From Ahrensia sp. (GTDB taxonomy: Bacteria; Pseudomonadota; Alphaproteobacteria; Rhizobiales; Rhizobiaceae): DNA of 64,000 bases. How positions within the stretch are numbered: the stretch's first letter is position 1; each line of letters starts with the position of its first letter. This document shows positions 19,038-27,860 of this stretch, one piece after another. A model generated the notes under the pieces. That model saw only the letters and a program-made list of their open reading frames with translations, did no database searches and had not been told where the DNA came from. The stretch lies in contig PAKZ01000043.1 in assembly GCA_002706335.1 (NCBI GenBank), forward strand, positions 62,001 through 126,000, read 5' to 3'. Made by a program: the position numbers and the translations under genes.

Positions 19038-19062
19038 AATGCGTCACAGGAGCATTTCGTCA

Positions 19063-19419
19063 ATGAGCACAGTCCAAGCCAAATTACCGGCGGGCATGCG
19101 CCAGATCGGTAACGGGGTCTATGTTTCCGGACAGGTCCTTCCGGAAAATATCGCCGCATTGGCCGGCGAAGGCTGCAAAACGCTGATTTGCAATCGTCCC
19201 GACAATGAGGGGCCGGACCAGCCATCCGCGGATACGATCAAGGCGGAGGCCGAGAAGCACGGCATCTCCTTCCACTACATTCCGGTTGGTCACGGCGGTA
19301 TCTCGCGCGACAGTATCGATGCGATGCGCAAGGCGCTGTCGGAGGCCGAGGGCCTCGTGGTGGCGTATTGCCGCTCCGGCGCGCGGTCGACGCATCTCTA
19401 CGCCTTTTCCCGTCCGTAA
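19063..19419 (+). CDS. DUF442/TIGR01244 family phosphatase-like (sulfur transferase-type) protein
   Basis: 118-residue single-domain protein with a Cys-phosphatase/rhodanese-type active loop, C103-R-S-G-A-R108-S. In this family such domains occur alone or fused to the persulfide dioxygenase-like Blh proteins, linking them to sulfide handling; the reaction here is not established. The start at 19063 has ACAGGAG about 10 bases upstream; the frame extends 8 codons further without a ribosome site. The protein ends right after the active loop helix (THLYAFSRP), as usual for the family. Confidence 0.85.
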   Translation: MSTVQAKLPAGMRQIGNGVYVSGQVLPENIAALAGEGCKTLICNRPDNEGPDQPSADTIKAEAEKHGISFHYIPVGHGGISRDSIDAMRKALSEAEGLVVAYCRSGARSTHLYAFSRP

Positions 19420-19529
19420 CGGTAACGGCCTGCCGTTTTACGCTCGCTGCGCAGGTCGCGCTCTGGCGCTACGGGTGCCACGGCTGGTAGAGACCGGACC
19501 AATCCGGTTCAACTCATGCTGCGGAAAGA

Positions 19530-20567
19530 ATGCTCGGGATCGATTGGCGAAAGACAGCGATAGCGCTCGCCGCCGGATTCGGCGGTGCGTTGGTCGGGGT
19601 CTATGCCGGAGTGCCGGCCGGCAGCCTGCTCGGCAGCACCTTCGCCGTCACGGTGGCCGCATTGATCGGGCTGCGCCCCACCGTTCCGCCCTTTCTGCGC
19701 GATTTCGGCTTTTGCGTCATCGCGGTCTCGCTCGGTTCCGGCGTGACGCCGAATATCCTCTCCGAACTCGCCCGCTGGCCGATGAGCCTCGCCATGCTCG
19801 CCGTGGCCATGCTGTCGGTGATCTTCATCTGCGGTTGGATCTTGCAGCGGTTGTTCGGCGCGGAAGCGCCGGCGGCTTTGCTCGCGACGTCGCCCGGCGC
19901 GCTCTCCTACACGCTGGCGCTCGCTGACGATCGTGGCGCAGATGTACGCTTCGTCATGGTTCTGCAGAGCCTGCGCCTGTTGCTGATAACATTGCTGCTG
20001 CCGCCGCTGATCGGTTATGCCGAGGGTGGAGCCGGTGTCGCTCCGCAAGGTGACGCGCCCCATATCGGATATGGCGCCGGCGCGATCCTGCTCGCGGCGA
20101 CGTTCGTCCTCGGCACGCTGATCACGCGCTTGCGGGTGCCAGCTCCGATAGTGATGGCCGGCCTTGTGCTCAGCGGCATAGCCCACGGCGCCGGCTTTGT
20201 TTCCGGGCGGCTCGCCGATCCGGTGACCTTTGTCGGCTTCACTGTCATCGGCGCGGTTATCGGGACCCGTTTCGCGGGCATCAGCCGCGCTGAACTCAAG
20301 CGCCTCGGCATGGCGGGCGTCGCGTCGACATCGGTTGCGGTTTCGATCTCGGTCGCGTTCGCCTGGATCGTCTCGCTGCTGCTGTCCCTGCCGTTCGGGC
20401 AGGTCTGGGTTTCGTTTGCACCGGGGGGCGTCGAGGGCATGTCGTCGATGGCGCTGGCGCTGGGTTATGACCCCCTCTATGTCGCGGTGCACCACGTTTT
20501 CCGCATTCTCCTGCTGATCCTGATCCTCCCTGTCCTGATCAGGTTCGCTGGAAAAAGAATCATATAA
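19530..20567 (+). CDS. AbrB-family integral membrane protein
   Basis: 345-residue inner-membrane protein with about ten hydrophobic segments in two related halves. It matches the Pfam family called AbrB (putative ammonia monooxygenase/regulator duplicated membrane domain), which is not the DNA-binding AbrB of Bacillus. GSLLGSTFAVT and SPGALSYTLALADDRGADVRFV are the repeated, conserved parts. Transport function is likely, but the substrate is unknown. It ends 100 bases before the TAXI binding-protein gene. Confidence 0.85.
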   Translation: MLGIDWRKTAIALAAGFGGALVGVYAGVPAGSLLGSTFAVTVAALIGLRPTVPPFLRDFGFCVIAVSLGSGVTPNILSELARWPMSLAMLAVAMLSVIFICGWILQRLFGAEAPAALLATSPGALSYTLALADDRGADVRFVMVLQSLRLLLITLLLPPLIGYAEGGAGVAPQGDAPHIGYGAGAILLAATFVLGTLITRLRVPAPIVMAGLVLSGIAHGAGFVSGRLADPVTFVGFTVIGAVIGTRFAGISRAELKRLGMAGVASTSVAVSISVAFAWIVSLLLSLPFGQVWVSFAPGGVEGMSSMALALGYDPLYVAVHHVFRILLLILILPVLIRFAGKRII

Positions 20568-20667
20568 AACAGTTATTTAACAGATATTCGTCGTCCGTGT
20601 AGCGACGGGCGTTGCTTTCTTGATTTGATCAGGCAATCTTCTCTGTTTCTGCAAGTGGGAGAATGTC

Positions 20668-21627
20668 ATGAAACTATTACTTCGTACGATCGCTGCCGGA
20701 GCGCTGGTGTTGGGCGCGCATTCTGCTGTGGCCGAGGAGACGTTCATCACGATCGGCACAGGCGGCCAGACCGGCGTTTACTACGTCGTCGGCCAGTCGA
20801 TTTGCCGACTGGTGAATCGCGGCACGGCGGAGCACAACATCAAATGCACCGCACCGTCGACCGGCGGTTCCATCGACAACATCAACGCCATCAAGAATGG
20901 CGACCGGCAGATGGGCGTCGCCCAGTCGGACTGGCAGTTCCACGCCTATAACGGCTCGTCCCAGTTCGAGGGTGACAAGTTCGACAAGCTGCGCGCGGTC
21001 TTCTCCGTGCATGGCGAGCCCTTTACCGTCGTTGCCCGCGCCGATGCCGGCGTGAAGAATTTCGACGATCTCAAGGGAAAGCGCGTCAATATCGGCAATC
21101 CGGGGTCGGGCCAGCGCGCGACCATGGACGTCGTCATGAACGCCAAGGGCTGGACGCTTGACGATTTCGCGCTCGCTTCCGAGCTGAAGGCCGCCGAACA
21201 GGCCGGCGCGCTCGGCGACAACAAGATCGACGCGATGATCTATACCGTCGGCCATCCGGCAGGCGCGATCCAGGAAGCGACGACAACCACCGACGCGACG
21301 CTCGTCGATGTCGACGGTGACGCAATCGCCAAGCTGGTCGAGGACAACCCGTACTACGCCTGGGCGACCATTCCAGGCGGTATGTACAAGGGCAATGATG
21401 AAGACACGACGACCTTCGGCGTGAAGGCGACCTTCGTCTCCTCTTCCGATGTGCCCGATGAGGTCATCTACCAGGTCGTCAAGGCGGTCTTCGACAATTT
21501 CGACCGCTTCAAGAAGCTTCACCCGGCCTTCGAGAACCTGACCGAAGAGCAGATGATCAAGGACGGCCTGTCCGCGCCGCTGCATGACGGCGCCGTGAAG
21601 TACTACAAGGAACGCGGCTGGATGTAA
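20668..21627 (+). CDS. TAXI-family TRAP transporter substrate-binding protein
   Basis: 319 residues with a Sec signal peptide (cleavage after SAVA, about residue 22), so it is periplasmic. TIGTGGQTGVYYVVGQSIC is the TAXI signature, followed by GSIDNINAIKNGDRQMGVAQSDW and GNPGSGQRATMDV. It captures a small acid or amino acid derivative for the fused permease downstream. GTGGGAG precedes the ATG. A strong terminator-like hairpin follows, which should make this gene more abundant than the permease gene. Confidence 0.95.
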   Translation: MKLLLRTIAAGALVLGAHSAVAEETFITIGTGGQTGVYYVVGQSICRLVNRGTAEHNIKCTAPSTGGSIDNINAIKNGDRQMGVAQSDWQFHAYNGSSQFEGDKFDKLRAVFSVHGEPFTVVARADAGVKNFDDLKGKRVNIGNPGSGQRATMDVVMNAKGWTLDDFALASELKAAEQAGALGDNKIDAMIYTVGHPAGAIQEATTTTDATLVDVDGDAIAKLVEDNPYYAWATIPGGMYKGNDEDTTTFGVKATFVSSSDVPDEVIYQVVKAVFDNFDRFKKLHPAFENLTEEQMIKDGLSAPLHDGAVKYYKERGWM

Positions 21628-21637
21628 TTCGCCGCCG

Positions 21638-21670
21638 GACCCCGCAGGCTTGCCTGCGGGGTCTTCTTTT
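21638..21670 (+). terminator. rho-independent terminator/attenuator between TRAP binding protein and permease
   Basis: GACCCCGCAGGC (21638-21649) pairs perfectly with GCCTGCGGGGTC (21652-21663), followed by TTCTTTT. It lies inside the transport operon, 10 bases after the binding-protein stop and 50 before the permease ATG. Confidence 0.85.
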
Positions 21671-21719
21671 CGAGGGGTTGTGCAACTAGGCCGCATGATG
21701 CGGCGCGATCGGGGATGAG

Positions 21720-24470
21720 ATGATGGCTGAAACGTCGAGCGCGAAAGAACATGAGGGTCTCAGCCAGGCGGAAATCGACGAACTCGTCGCGCAGGCCGAT
21801 ACCGGCGGCCGTAACGCCGGCCCCTTCATAGGACGCCTCATTGCCGGCATCGCGCTCGTTTGGTCGCTGTTCCAGCTTTGGTTCGCCTCGCCGCTGCCCT
21901 TTGCGCTCGGTTTTGGCGTTTTCAACGACACCGAGGCTCGCTCGATCCATCTCGCCTTCGCCATCGTGCTGGCGTTTCTCGCCTTTCCGCCTGCCCGTTC
22001 GACCGTGCAGACCGCGCTCGGGGTCGGTGTGCCGCTCGTCCTTGGCGGGCTTCTTGCGCTCTCGGCGGGAGACATCTTCCCCGCCTGGGTCGTTTTGCTG
22101 ATCACTGTTGTCGTGGCCGGGGCCTGCGCGCTTCCAACCAGCGGCAACCGCGTCGCCATCCAGGAATGGGCCATGGCGATCGTCGGCGGCTTCTGCGCCG
22201 CCTATATCTTCCTGTTCTATCGCGATCTCGCGGACCGGGTCGGCCAGCCGATCTTCATCGACTATGTTGTGTCCATTGCCGGGTTGCTGCTGTTGCTCGA
22301 GGCAGCGCGGCGTTCGCTCGGCCCGGCCCTCGTCATCGTCGCCTCGGTGTTTCTGCTCTACACCGTGCTTGGGCCGTATATGCCCGAGATCATCGCCCAC
22401 AAGGGCAACAATCTGCGCGAGATCATCAACCACCACTGGATCACGACCGAGGGCGTGTTCGGCATTGCGCTCGGCGTATCCACCTCCTTCGTCTTCCTGT
22501 TCGTCCTGTTCGGCGCGCTCCTGGACAAGGCCGGCGCGGGCAATTATTTCATCCAGGTCGCCTTTTCGCTGATGGGCCACATGAAGGGGGGACCCGCCAA
22601 GGCGGCGGTCGTGTCCTCGGCGATGACCGGCCTGATCTCCGGCTCATCCATCGCCAATGTGGTGACGACAGGCACTTTCACCATCCCGTTGATGAAGAAG
22701 GTCGGCTTCTCCTCCGAGAAGGCCGGCGCGGTCGAGGTCGCGTCTTCGGTCAACGGTCAGATCATGCCGCCGGTCATGGGCGCCGCAGCTTTCCTGATGG
22801 TGGAATATGTCGGCATTCCCTATTTCGACGTGGTCAAGCATGCTTTCCTGCCGGCGGTTATCTCCTATATCGCGCTTGTTTATATCGTCCACCTGGAAGC
22901 CGCCAAGGCCGGCATGGAAGGCCTGCCGCGCTCCTATGAGCCGGGCCCGTGGATGCGCCGCATCGTCGGCTTCGTCTTCGGCGTTCTCGTGCTGTGCGTG
23001 CTGTCGCTCGCCGTCTATTACGGCATGGGCTGGATCCGGCCGACCTTCGGCGCCGCCTCTCCCTATGTCATCTTCGCCGTGCTGACGGCGGCCTATGTGG
23101 GTCTTCTCGCCTTCGGGTCGCGCTATCCCGAGCCGAAGATGGACGATCCCAACGCGCCGGTTACCTCGCTGCCGCTGCCGGGACCGACCATAAAATCCGG
23201 CCTGCATTTCATCCTGCCTGTCGTCGTCCTCGTCTGGGCGTTGATGGTGGAGCGGCTGTCGCCGGGCCTGTCGGCCTTCTGGGCGTCGGCCTTCATGATC
23301 TTCATCCTGCTGACCCAGCGCCCGCTTCTCGCGATGTTCCGCGGCGAGGGCGAGATGGGCGCGGCGGTCAGGCGCGGCTGGGATGAGCTGATCGATGGCC
23401 TGATCTCCGGCGCGCGCAACATGATCGGTATCGGCATCGCAACCGCGACGGCCGGCATCATCGTCGGCGCGGTTTCGCAGACCGGCGTAGGCTCGGCGCT
23501 TGCCGATGTCGTAGAGGTTCTGTCCGGCGGCAATTTGCTCGCGATCCTGTTCCTGACGGCGATCCTGTCGCTGATCCTCGGCATGGGCCTGCCGACGACG
23601 GCGAACTACATCGTCGTCTCAGCGTTGCTCGCTCCGGTGATCGTGACGCTCGGCCAGGAAAACGGCCTGCTGGTGCCGCTGATCGCGGTCCATCTCTTCG
23701 TTTTCTATTTCGGCATCATGGCCGACGTGACCCCGCCGGTCGGCCTCGCCTCGTTTGCGGCGGCGGCCGTTTCCGGCGGCGATCCGATCCGCACCGGCGT
23801 CGTCGCCTTCTTCTATTCGCTGCGGACCGCGGCGCTGCCCTTCCTGTTCATCTTCAACACGGATCTGCTGCTGATCGAGGTCGACTGGATCCACGGTCTG
23901 TTCGTCTTCATTACCGCGACGGTGGCGATGCTGTTGTTCGCGGCGGGCACGCAGGGCTGGTTCCTGGCCCGCAACCGGATCTGGGAAACGGTTGCGCTGC
24001 TTCTGCTCGCCTTCACCTTCTTCCGGCCGGGCTTCTGGATGGACATGATCTATCCGCCTTATGAGGAGGTCGCGCCGGCGGAAATCGCGGCGGCGGCCGG
24101 AGACGTTCCCGCCGGTGACAGCCTGCGCATGCGGATATCCGGCATGGACGCCGTCGGTGAGGTTCGTGAATGGGTCGTTCTGCTGCCGCTGCCCGAGGGC
24201 GCGACCGGCGAGGAGCGGCTGGAGGCTGCCGGCCTCACGATCGTCGATCGCGACGGCAAGACAATCATCGACGACGTCACCTATGATTCGCCGGCCCAAA
24301 AGGTCGGGCTGGACTGGGATCAGGAGGTCATCCGCGTCCTCAAGCCGGCCAATCCGCCGACGAAATATCTCATGTATATTCCGGCGCTCCTGCTGCTTGC
24401 CCTCGTCATCTGGGCGCAGCGGCGGCGAGCGGAGAGTGCGCCGGGCCGGCCGCGCGAAGCGGCCGCGTAG
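21720..24470 (+). CDS. TRAP transporter permease, fused DctQ-DctM type with C-terminal DUF3394
   Basis: 916-residue inner-membrane protein combining the four-segment DctQ-like small subunit and the twelve-segment DctM-like large subunit, as usual for TAXI systems. The large-subunit motif GGPAKAAVVSSAMTGLISGSS is clear, as are GMGLPTTANYI and DVTPPVGLASFAAAA. The last 140 residues form a DUF3394 domain (periplasmic-looking, residues about 780-880) with a final membrane helix. It probably works as a Na+-driven symporter. The start is ATG-ATG with GGGGATGAG upstream. Confidence 0.95.
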   Translation: MMAETSSAKEHEGLSQAEIDELVAQADTGGRNAGPFIGRLIAGIALVWSLFQLWFASPLPFALGFGVFNDTEARSIHLAFAIVLAFLAFPPARSTVQTALGVGVPLVLGGLLALSAGDIFPAWVVLLITVVVAGACALPTSGNRVAIQEWAMAIVGGFCAAYIFLFYRDLADRVGQPIFIDYVVSIAGLLLLLEAARRSLGPALVIVASVFLLYTVLGPYMPEIIAHKGNNLREIINHHWITTEGVFGIALGVSTSFVFLFVLFGALLDKAGAGNYFIQVAFSLMGHMKGGPAKAAVVSSAMTGLISGSSIANVVTTGTFTIPLMKKVGFSSEKAGAVEVASSVNGQIMPPVMGAAAFLMVEYVGIPYFDVVKHAFLPAVISYIALVYIVHLEAAKAGMEGLPRSYEPGPWMRRIVGFVFGVLVLCVLSLAVYYGMGWIRPTFGAASPYVIFAVLTAAYVGLLAFGSRYPEPKMDDPNAPVTSLPLPGPTIKSGLHFILPVVVLVWALMVERLSPGLSAFWASAFMIFILLTQRPLLAMFRGEGEMGAAVRRGWDELIDGLISGARNMIGIGIATATAGIIVGAVSQTGVGSALADVVEVLSGGNLLAILFLTAILSLILGMGLPTTANYIVVSALLAPVIVTLGQENGLLVPLIAVHLFVFYFGIMADVTPPVGLASFAAAAVSGGDPIRTGVVAFFYSLRTAALPFLFIFNTDLLLIEVDWIHGLFVFITATVAMLLFAAGTQGWFLARNRIWETVALLLLAFTFFRPGFWMDMIYPPYEEVAPAEIAAAAGDVPAGDSLRMRISGMDAVGEVREWVVLLPLPEGATGEERLEAAGLTIVDRDGKTIIDDVTYDSPAQKVGLDWDQEVIRVLKPANPPTKYLMYIPALLLLALVIWAQRRRAESAPGRPREAAA

Positions 24471-24487
24471 GAGGGGAGTAAACGACG

Positions 24488-24913
24488 ATGTACAAAGCGA
24501 TCATGCTGCCGATTGACCTTGCGCACGAGAGTTCGTGGAAAAAGGCAATCCCCGTGGCCCTGAAGATGGCCGAGGCATTCGGCGCAAAGCTGCACGTCAT
24601 CACCGTCGTGCAGGACATCCGCGATGGGATGGTGGCGCAGTATTTCCCCGACGACTTCGAAACGAAGATGGTGCGCGAGGCCGCCGAGACGCTCTCCGGC
24701 GTCGTCGCACGCGAAATGCCGGGGGTCGACGTCACCGAGCATGTCGCCGCCGGCCAGATCTATCGCGAGATCGTGCGGGCCGCGGAGAAGAACGGCTGCG
24801 ATCTGATCGTCATGGCGTCGCATCGTCCCGAACTCGCCGATCTTTTGATCGGGCCGAATGCGGACCATGTCGCGCGGCACACGCCGGCCTCGGTCATGAT
24901 CGTTCGGGAATAG
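24488..24913 (+). CDS. universal stress protein, TeaD-like
   Basis: 141-residue UspA-fold protein. The C-terminal nucleotide-loop region is ASHRPELADLLIGPNADHV, close to the HRPxLxDxLLGxNA form of TeaD, the ATP-binding protein that modulates the ectoine TRAP transporter TeaABC in Halomonas. It lies 17 bases after the permease stop with AGGAGGGGAG as ribosome site, so a role in regulating this transporter's activity is a reasonable inference. Confidence 0.9.
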   Translation: MYKAIMLPIDLAHESSWKKAIPVALKMAEAFGAKLHVITVVQDIRDGMVAQYFPDDFETKMVREAAETLSGVVAREMPGVDVTEHVAAGQIYREIVRAAEKNGCDLIVMASHRPELADLLIGPNADHVARHTPASVMIVRE

Positions 24914-24930
24914 ACGCACCGCCCGCATTT

Positions 24931-24957
24931 GCGCCGCAATCGCGGCGCATGCGCCGC
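24931..24957 (+). repeat. three-arm element able to form two alternative hairpins
   Basis: GCGCCGC (24931-24937), GCGGCGC (24942-24948) and GCGCCGC (24951-24957). The middle arm pairs perfectly with either flanking copy. It lies between the usp stop and the aminotransferase start (25012). No T-run follows. Confidence 0.5.
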
Positions 24958-25011
24958 CGCAAATTCGATCAGGCGGAATGAGACGCGGAACTGGTCGAGA
25001 GGGATGACTTC

Positions 25012-26334
25012 ATGACTTCGCACATTTTCGGTCGCTCGACCGCGGGATCGTTGCCCGTGGCCGCGAAGGGCGACGGCTGTTACATCGTCGACACCAACGG
25101 CAAGCGCTATTTCGACGGGTCGGGCGGCGCGGCGGTCTCCTGCCTCGGCCATTCAGACGCGGATGTGACGGCCGCGATCAAGGAGCAGGTCGACAGGATC
25201 GCCTTTGCCCATACCGGCTTCTTCACCTCCGAACCGGCGGAAGATCTGGCGAACCTTCTAGTGGAACATGCGCCGGAGGGCATTGACCGCGTCTATTTCG
25301 TGTCCGGCGGTTCCGAGGCGGTCGAGGCGGCGATCAAACTGGCGCGGCAATATTTCCTCGAGATAGGCCAGAATCGTTATCGAGTCATCGCGCGGCGCCA
25401 GTCCTATCACGGCAACACGCTGGGTGCGCTGGCCGCCGGCGGCAATGAATGGCGCCGCCGGCAGTTCGCGCCGATGCTTGTCGAGACCTCGCATATTTCT
25501 CCCTGCTATGAATATCGCGGCCGCGACGAGGGCGAGAGCGCCTTCGACTACGGCCAGCGCGTCGCCAACGAGCTGGAATCCGAGATCGCGCGGCTGGGTC
25601 CGGAAACGGTGCTCGCCTTCATCGCCGAACCGGTCGTCGGCGCAACGGCGGGCGCGGTGCCGCCGGTTGAGGGCTATTTCAGGCGCATCCGCGAGATTTG
25701 CGACAAACATGGCATCCTGCTGATCCTCGACGAGGTGATGTGCGGCATGGGCCGAACCGGCACCCTGTTCGCCTGCGAGCAGGAAGGTATTTCGCCCGAT
25801 ATCGTCACGATCGCCAAGGGCCTTGGCGCGGGCTACCAGCCCATAGGCGCGATGCTCTGTACCGCGAAGATTTACGATGCCATCGCCGCGGGGTCGGGCT
25901 TCTTCCAGCACGGCCACACCTATATGGGCCATCCCGTCGCCACCGCCGCCTCGCGCGCCGTAATCAACGCCATCCTCGGACGGGGATTGCTGCCGAAAGT
26001 GCGCGACCAGGGCGCGCGGCTGAAGGCCGAGTTGCACAATGCCTTCGGCCAGCATCCCAATATAGGCGACATCCGGGGCAGGGGCCTTTTCCTTGGCATG
26101 GAATTCGTTGCCGACCGCGAGACGAAGGAACCGTTCGATCCGAAGCGCGGCGTCGCGAAGAACTTCAAGAAACACGCCTTCGAGGCAGGCCTGATCTGCT
26201 ACCCGATGAGCGGCACGATCGACGGGGCGAGGGGCGACCATGTCCTGCTCGCACCGCCCTTCATCATCGAGGATGCGCAGATCGACGAAGTCGTCGGCAA
26301 GCTCGACATGGCGGTAAAGGCGGTTTTCGCGTGA
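25012..26334 (+). CDS. class III PLP-dependent aminotransferase
   Basis: 440-residue fold-type I enzyme of the omega-aminotransferase group. LDEVMCGMGRTG carries the PLP-ring Asp240 and IAKGLGAGYQPIGA carries the Schiff-base Lys269. It should transfer a terminal or beta amino group to an oxo acid. The BKACE gene overlaps its stop by 4 bases (GTGA), so the aminotransferase product is probably the BKACE substrate or a precursor, for example a beta-amino acid turned into a beta-keto acid. AGAGGGATGACTTC precedes the ATG. Confidence 0.9.
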   Translation: MTSHIFGRSTAGSLPVAAKGDGCYIVDTNGKRYFDGSGGAAVSCLGHSDADVTAAIKEQVDRIAFAHTGFFTSEPAEDLANLLVEHAPEGIDRVYFVSGGSEAVEAAIKLARQYFLEIGQNRYRVIARRQSYHGNTLGALAAGGNEWRRRQFAPMLVETSHISPCYEYRGRDEGESAFDYGQRVANELESEIARLGPETVLAFIAEPVVGATAGAVPPVEGYFRRIREICDKHGILLILDEVMCGMGRTGTLFACEQEGISPDIVTIAKGLGAGYQPIGAMLCTAKIYDAIAAGSGFFQHGHTYMGHPVATAASRAVINAILGRGLLPKVRDQGARLKAELHNAFGQHPNIGDIRGRGLFLGMEFVADRETKEPFDPKRGVAKNFKKHAFEAGLICYPMSGTIDGARGDHVLLAPPFIIEDAQIDEVVGKLDMAVKAVFA

Positions 26335-27104
26335 GTTTCCTTGCATTGCCGGAGATCATGGTCGCGCCCAACGGGGCGCGGCGCACTAAAGCCGATCATC
26401 CGGCAATGCCGGTGACGATCCCGCAGACGGTCGCCACGGCCAAAGCCTGCTTCGAGGCCGGCGCGGGCGGCATCCACGCCCATGTCCGCGACGCCGACCA
26501 GGCGCATGTTCTCGATGCCGGACTCTATCGGGAACTCGTCGCGGAACTCGCCCGCGAACTGCCGGATATGACCGTGCAGATCACCACAGAGGCGGTCGGC
26601 CGATACTCGCCAGAAGAACAGCGCGCCGTAGTTCGCGCCGTGATGCCGAAAATGGTATCCGTGGCGTTGCGCGAAATGATTCCAGATCCCGACACAAGCG
26701 AAGCCGCGCGATTTTACCAATGGGCGCATGAGGCGCAGATCGCGGTCCAGCACATCCTCTACACGCCAAACGAGGTGTCGAGACTCGAGGAACTGGTCGA
26801 AACCGGCGTCATTCCGCGCGACGACCTCCAGTGCCTCTTCGTGCTAGGCCGTTACGCCAAGGATCAGGAAAGCGATCCGCTTGACCTTCTGCCCTTTCTC
26901 GACACGCTGAACATGTCGGCGTTGGTCGCCGACTGGGCTGTCTGTGCCTTTGGTCGCGGCGAGACGGCGGCGCTTCAGGCGGCATTTGCCGCCGGCGGCA
27001 AGGCGCGGGTGGGCTTCGAGAACAGTCTGTGGAATGCCGACGGCTCGCTCGCCGCCGACAATGCCGAACGGGTTCGGGAGATTTCGGCGCTGCAATCCCG
27101 TTGA
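26331..27104 (+). CDS. beta-keto acid cleavage enzyme family (BKACE, DUF849)
   Basis: 257-residue TIM-barrel enzyme. BKACE proteins bind Zn through HxH and condense a beta-keto acid with acetyl-CoA, giving acetoacetate and a new acyl-CoA. GGIHAHVRD holds the HxH (H49, H51). The C-terminal VGFENSLW sits where most members have G-x-E-D-N, so Asp is replaced by Asn. The frame is open 211 codons further upstream inside the aminotransferase gene, but the conserved start is the GTG at 26331 overlapping that gene's stop. It is shorter than the usual 270-310 residues. Confidence 0.9.
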   Translation: MSFLALPEIMVAPNGARRTKADHPAMPVTIPQTVATAKACFEAGAGGIHAHVRDADQAHVLDAGLYRELVAELARELPDMTVQITTEAVGRYSPEEQRAVVRAVMPKMVSVALREMIPDPDTSEAARFYQWAHEAQIAVQHILYTPNEVSRLEELVETGVIPRDDLQCLFVLGRYAKDQESDPLDLLPFLDTLNMSALVADWAVCAFGRGETAALQAAFAAGGKARVGFENSLWNADGSLAADNAERVREISALQSR

Positions 27105-27161
27105 CCCGTCTCCGAGGCTGGTGCAGACCAGCGGCCGGTCCGGCCAAAAGGGGAGTATCGC

Positions 27162-27809
27162 ATGATCCGGTTTCACGGTTATTTCAGGTCGTCGGCGTCC
27201 TATCGCTGCCGAATCGGTTTCAACCTGAAAGGGATCGGCTACGAATTCGTGCCCGTCCATCTTCTCAATGAAGGCGGGCAGCAGAAGAAGCCGGACTATC
27301 AGGCGCTCAATCCCCAAATGCTGGTCCCGACGCTGGAAGCGGGCGACCTGACGGTCGGCCAGTCGCTGGCTATCCTCGAATGGCTCGACGAAACCCATCC
27401 CGAACCGCCGCTCTTGCCGGCCAATGCCGACGATCGCGCCCGCGCGCGCGCCTTTGCGCTGGCGATCGCCTGCGATACGCATCCGTTCCAGAACCTGCGC
27501 GTCCTGCAATATCTGCGCGACGATCTGGCGCAGGACAAGGACGGCGTCGATCGCTGGCTTCAACGCTGGCTTGGCGGCGGGCTTGCCGCCTGCGAGCAAT
27601 TGCTGGCCGCCCGCGAAAACCAGACGACATTCTGCTTCGGCGAAACGCCGGGGCTGGCGGATATCTGCCTCGTGCCGCAGCTTTTTTCGGCGCGCCGCTT
27701 CAATATCGACTTGTCGAACATGCCGCGGATTGTCGCGATCGACGAAGCCTGCAACGCGCTATCCGCTTTCGCCGATGCCCATCCTTCGAAGCAGCCGGAC
27801 GCTGATTGA
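27162..27809 (+). CDS. maiA: zeta-class glutathione S-transferase, maleylacetoacetate isomerase-like
   Basis: 215-residue two-domain GST. The zeta signature SSASYRCRIGFNLKG (usually SSCSxRVRIAL) contains the catalytic Ser/Cys region, and the thioredoxin-like domain continues with VPTLEAGDLTVGQSLAILEWL. Canonical members isomerise maleylacetoacetate or maleylpyruvate with glutathione. No homogentisate or gentisate genes are nearby, so the substrate here is open. GGGGAG lies 7 bases before the ATG, 57 bases after the BKACE stop. Confidence 0.85.
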   Translation: MIRFHGYFRSSASYRCRIGFNLKGIGYEFVPVHLLNEGGQQKKPDYQALNPQMLVPTLEAGDLTVGQSLAILEWLDETHPEPPLLPANADDRARARAFALAIACDTHPFQNLRVLQYLRDDLAQDKDGVDRWLQRWLGGGLAACEQLLAARENQTTFCFGETPGLADICLVPQLFSARRFNIDLSNMPRIVAIDEACNALSAFADAHPSKQPDAD

Positions 27810-27834
27810 GAACAGGCCATCGCGACGCCAATTC

Positions 27835-27851
27835 TTTAGAACAATTAAAAA
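27835..27851. promoter_or_regulatory. candidate iron-control (Irr/ICE-like) element
   Basis: TTTAGAA, three bases, TTAAAAA: an imperfect inverted repeat resembling the rhizobial iron control element (TTTAGAA...TTCTAAA). It lies 10 bases before the -35 hexamer of the promoter heading the iron gene group. The right half matches at only five of seven positions. Confidence 0.35.
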
Positions 27852-27860
27852 CTAGAGTGT

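Noticed and set aside
17171-19039. 622-codon open frame antisense to mutL
   Set aside because: It mirrors the GC-rich codon pattern of mutL, has Arg/Asp-rich random-looking sequence and no family features; mutL on the other strand is unambiguous.
19063-19419. Truncation of the DUF442 gene right after its active loop
   Set aside because: Family members normally end about ten residues after the CRSGxRS loop, so the gene is complete.
19530-20567. DNA-binding AbrB regulator
   Set aside because: The name AbrB is shared, but this protein is all membrane helices and has no SpoVT/AbrB DNA-binding domain.
25698-26330. Longer N-terminus for the BKACE gene
   Set aside because: The frame stays open through the aminotransferase gene, but that part has no conserved features; the GTG at 26331 overlaps the aminotransferase stop and begins the conserved domain.
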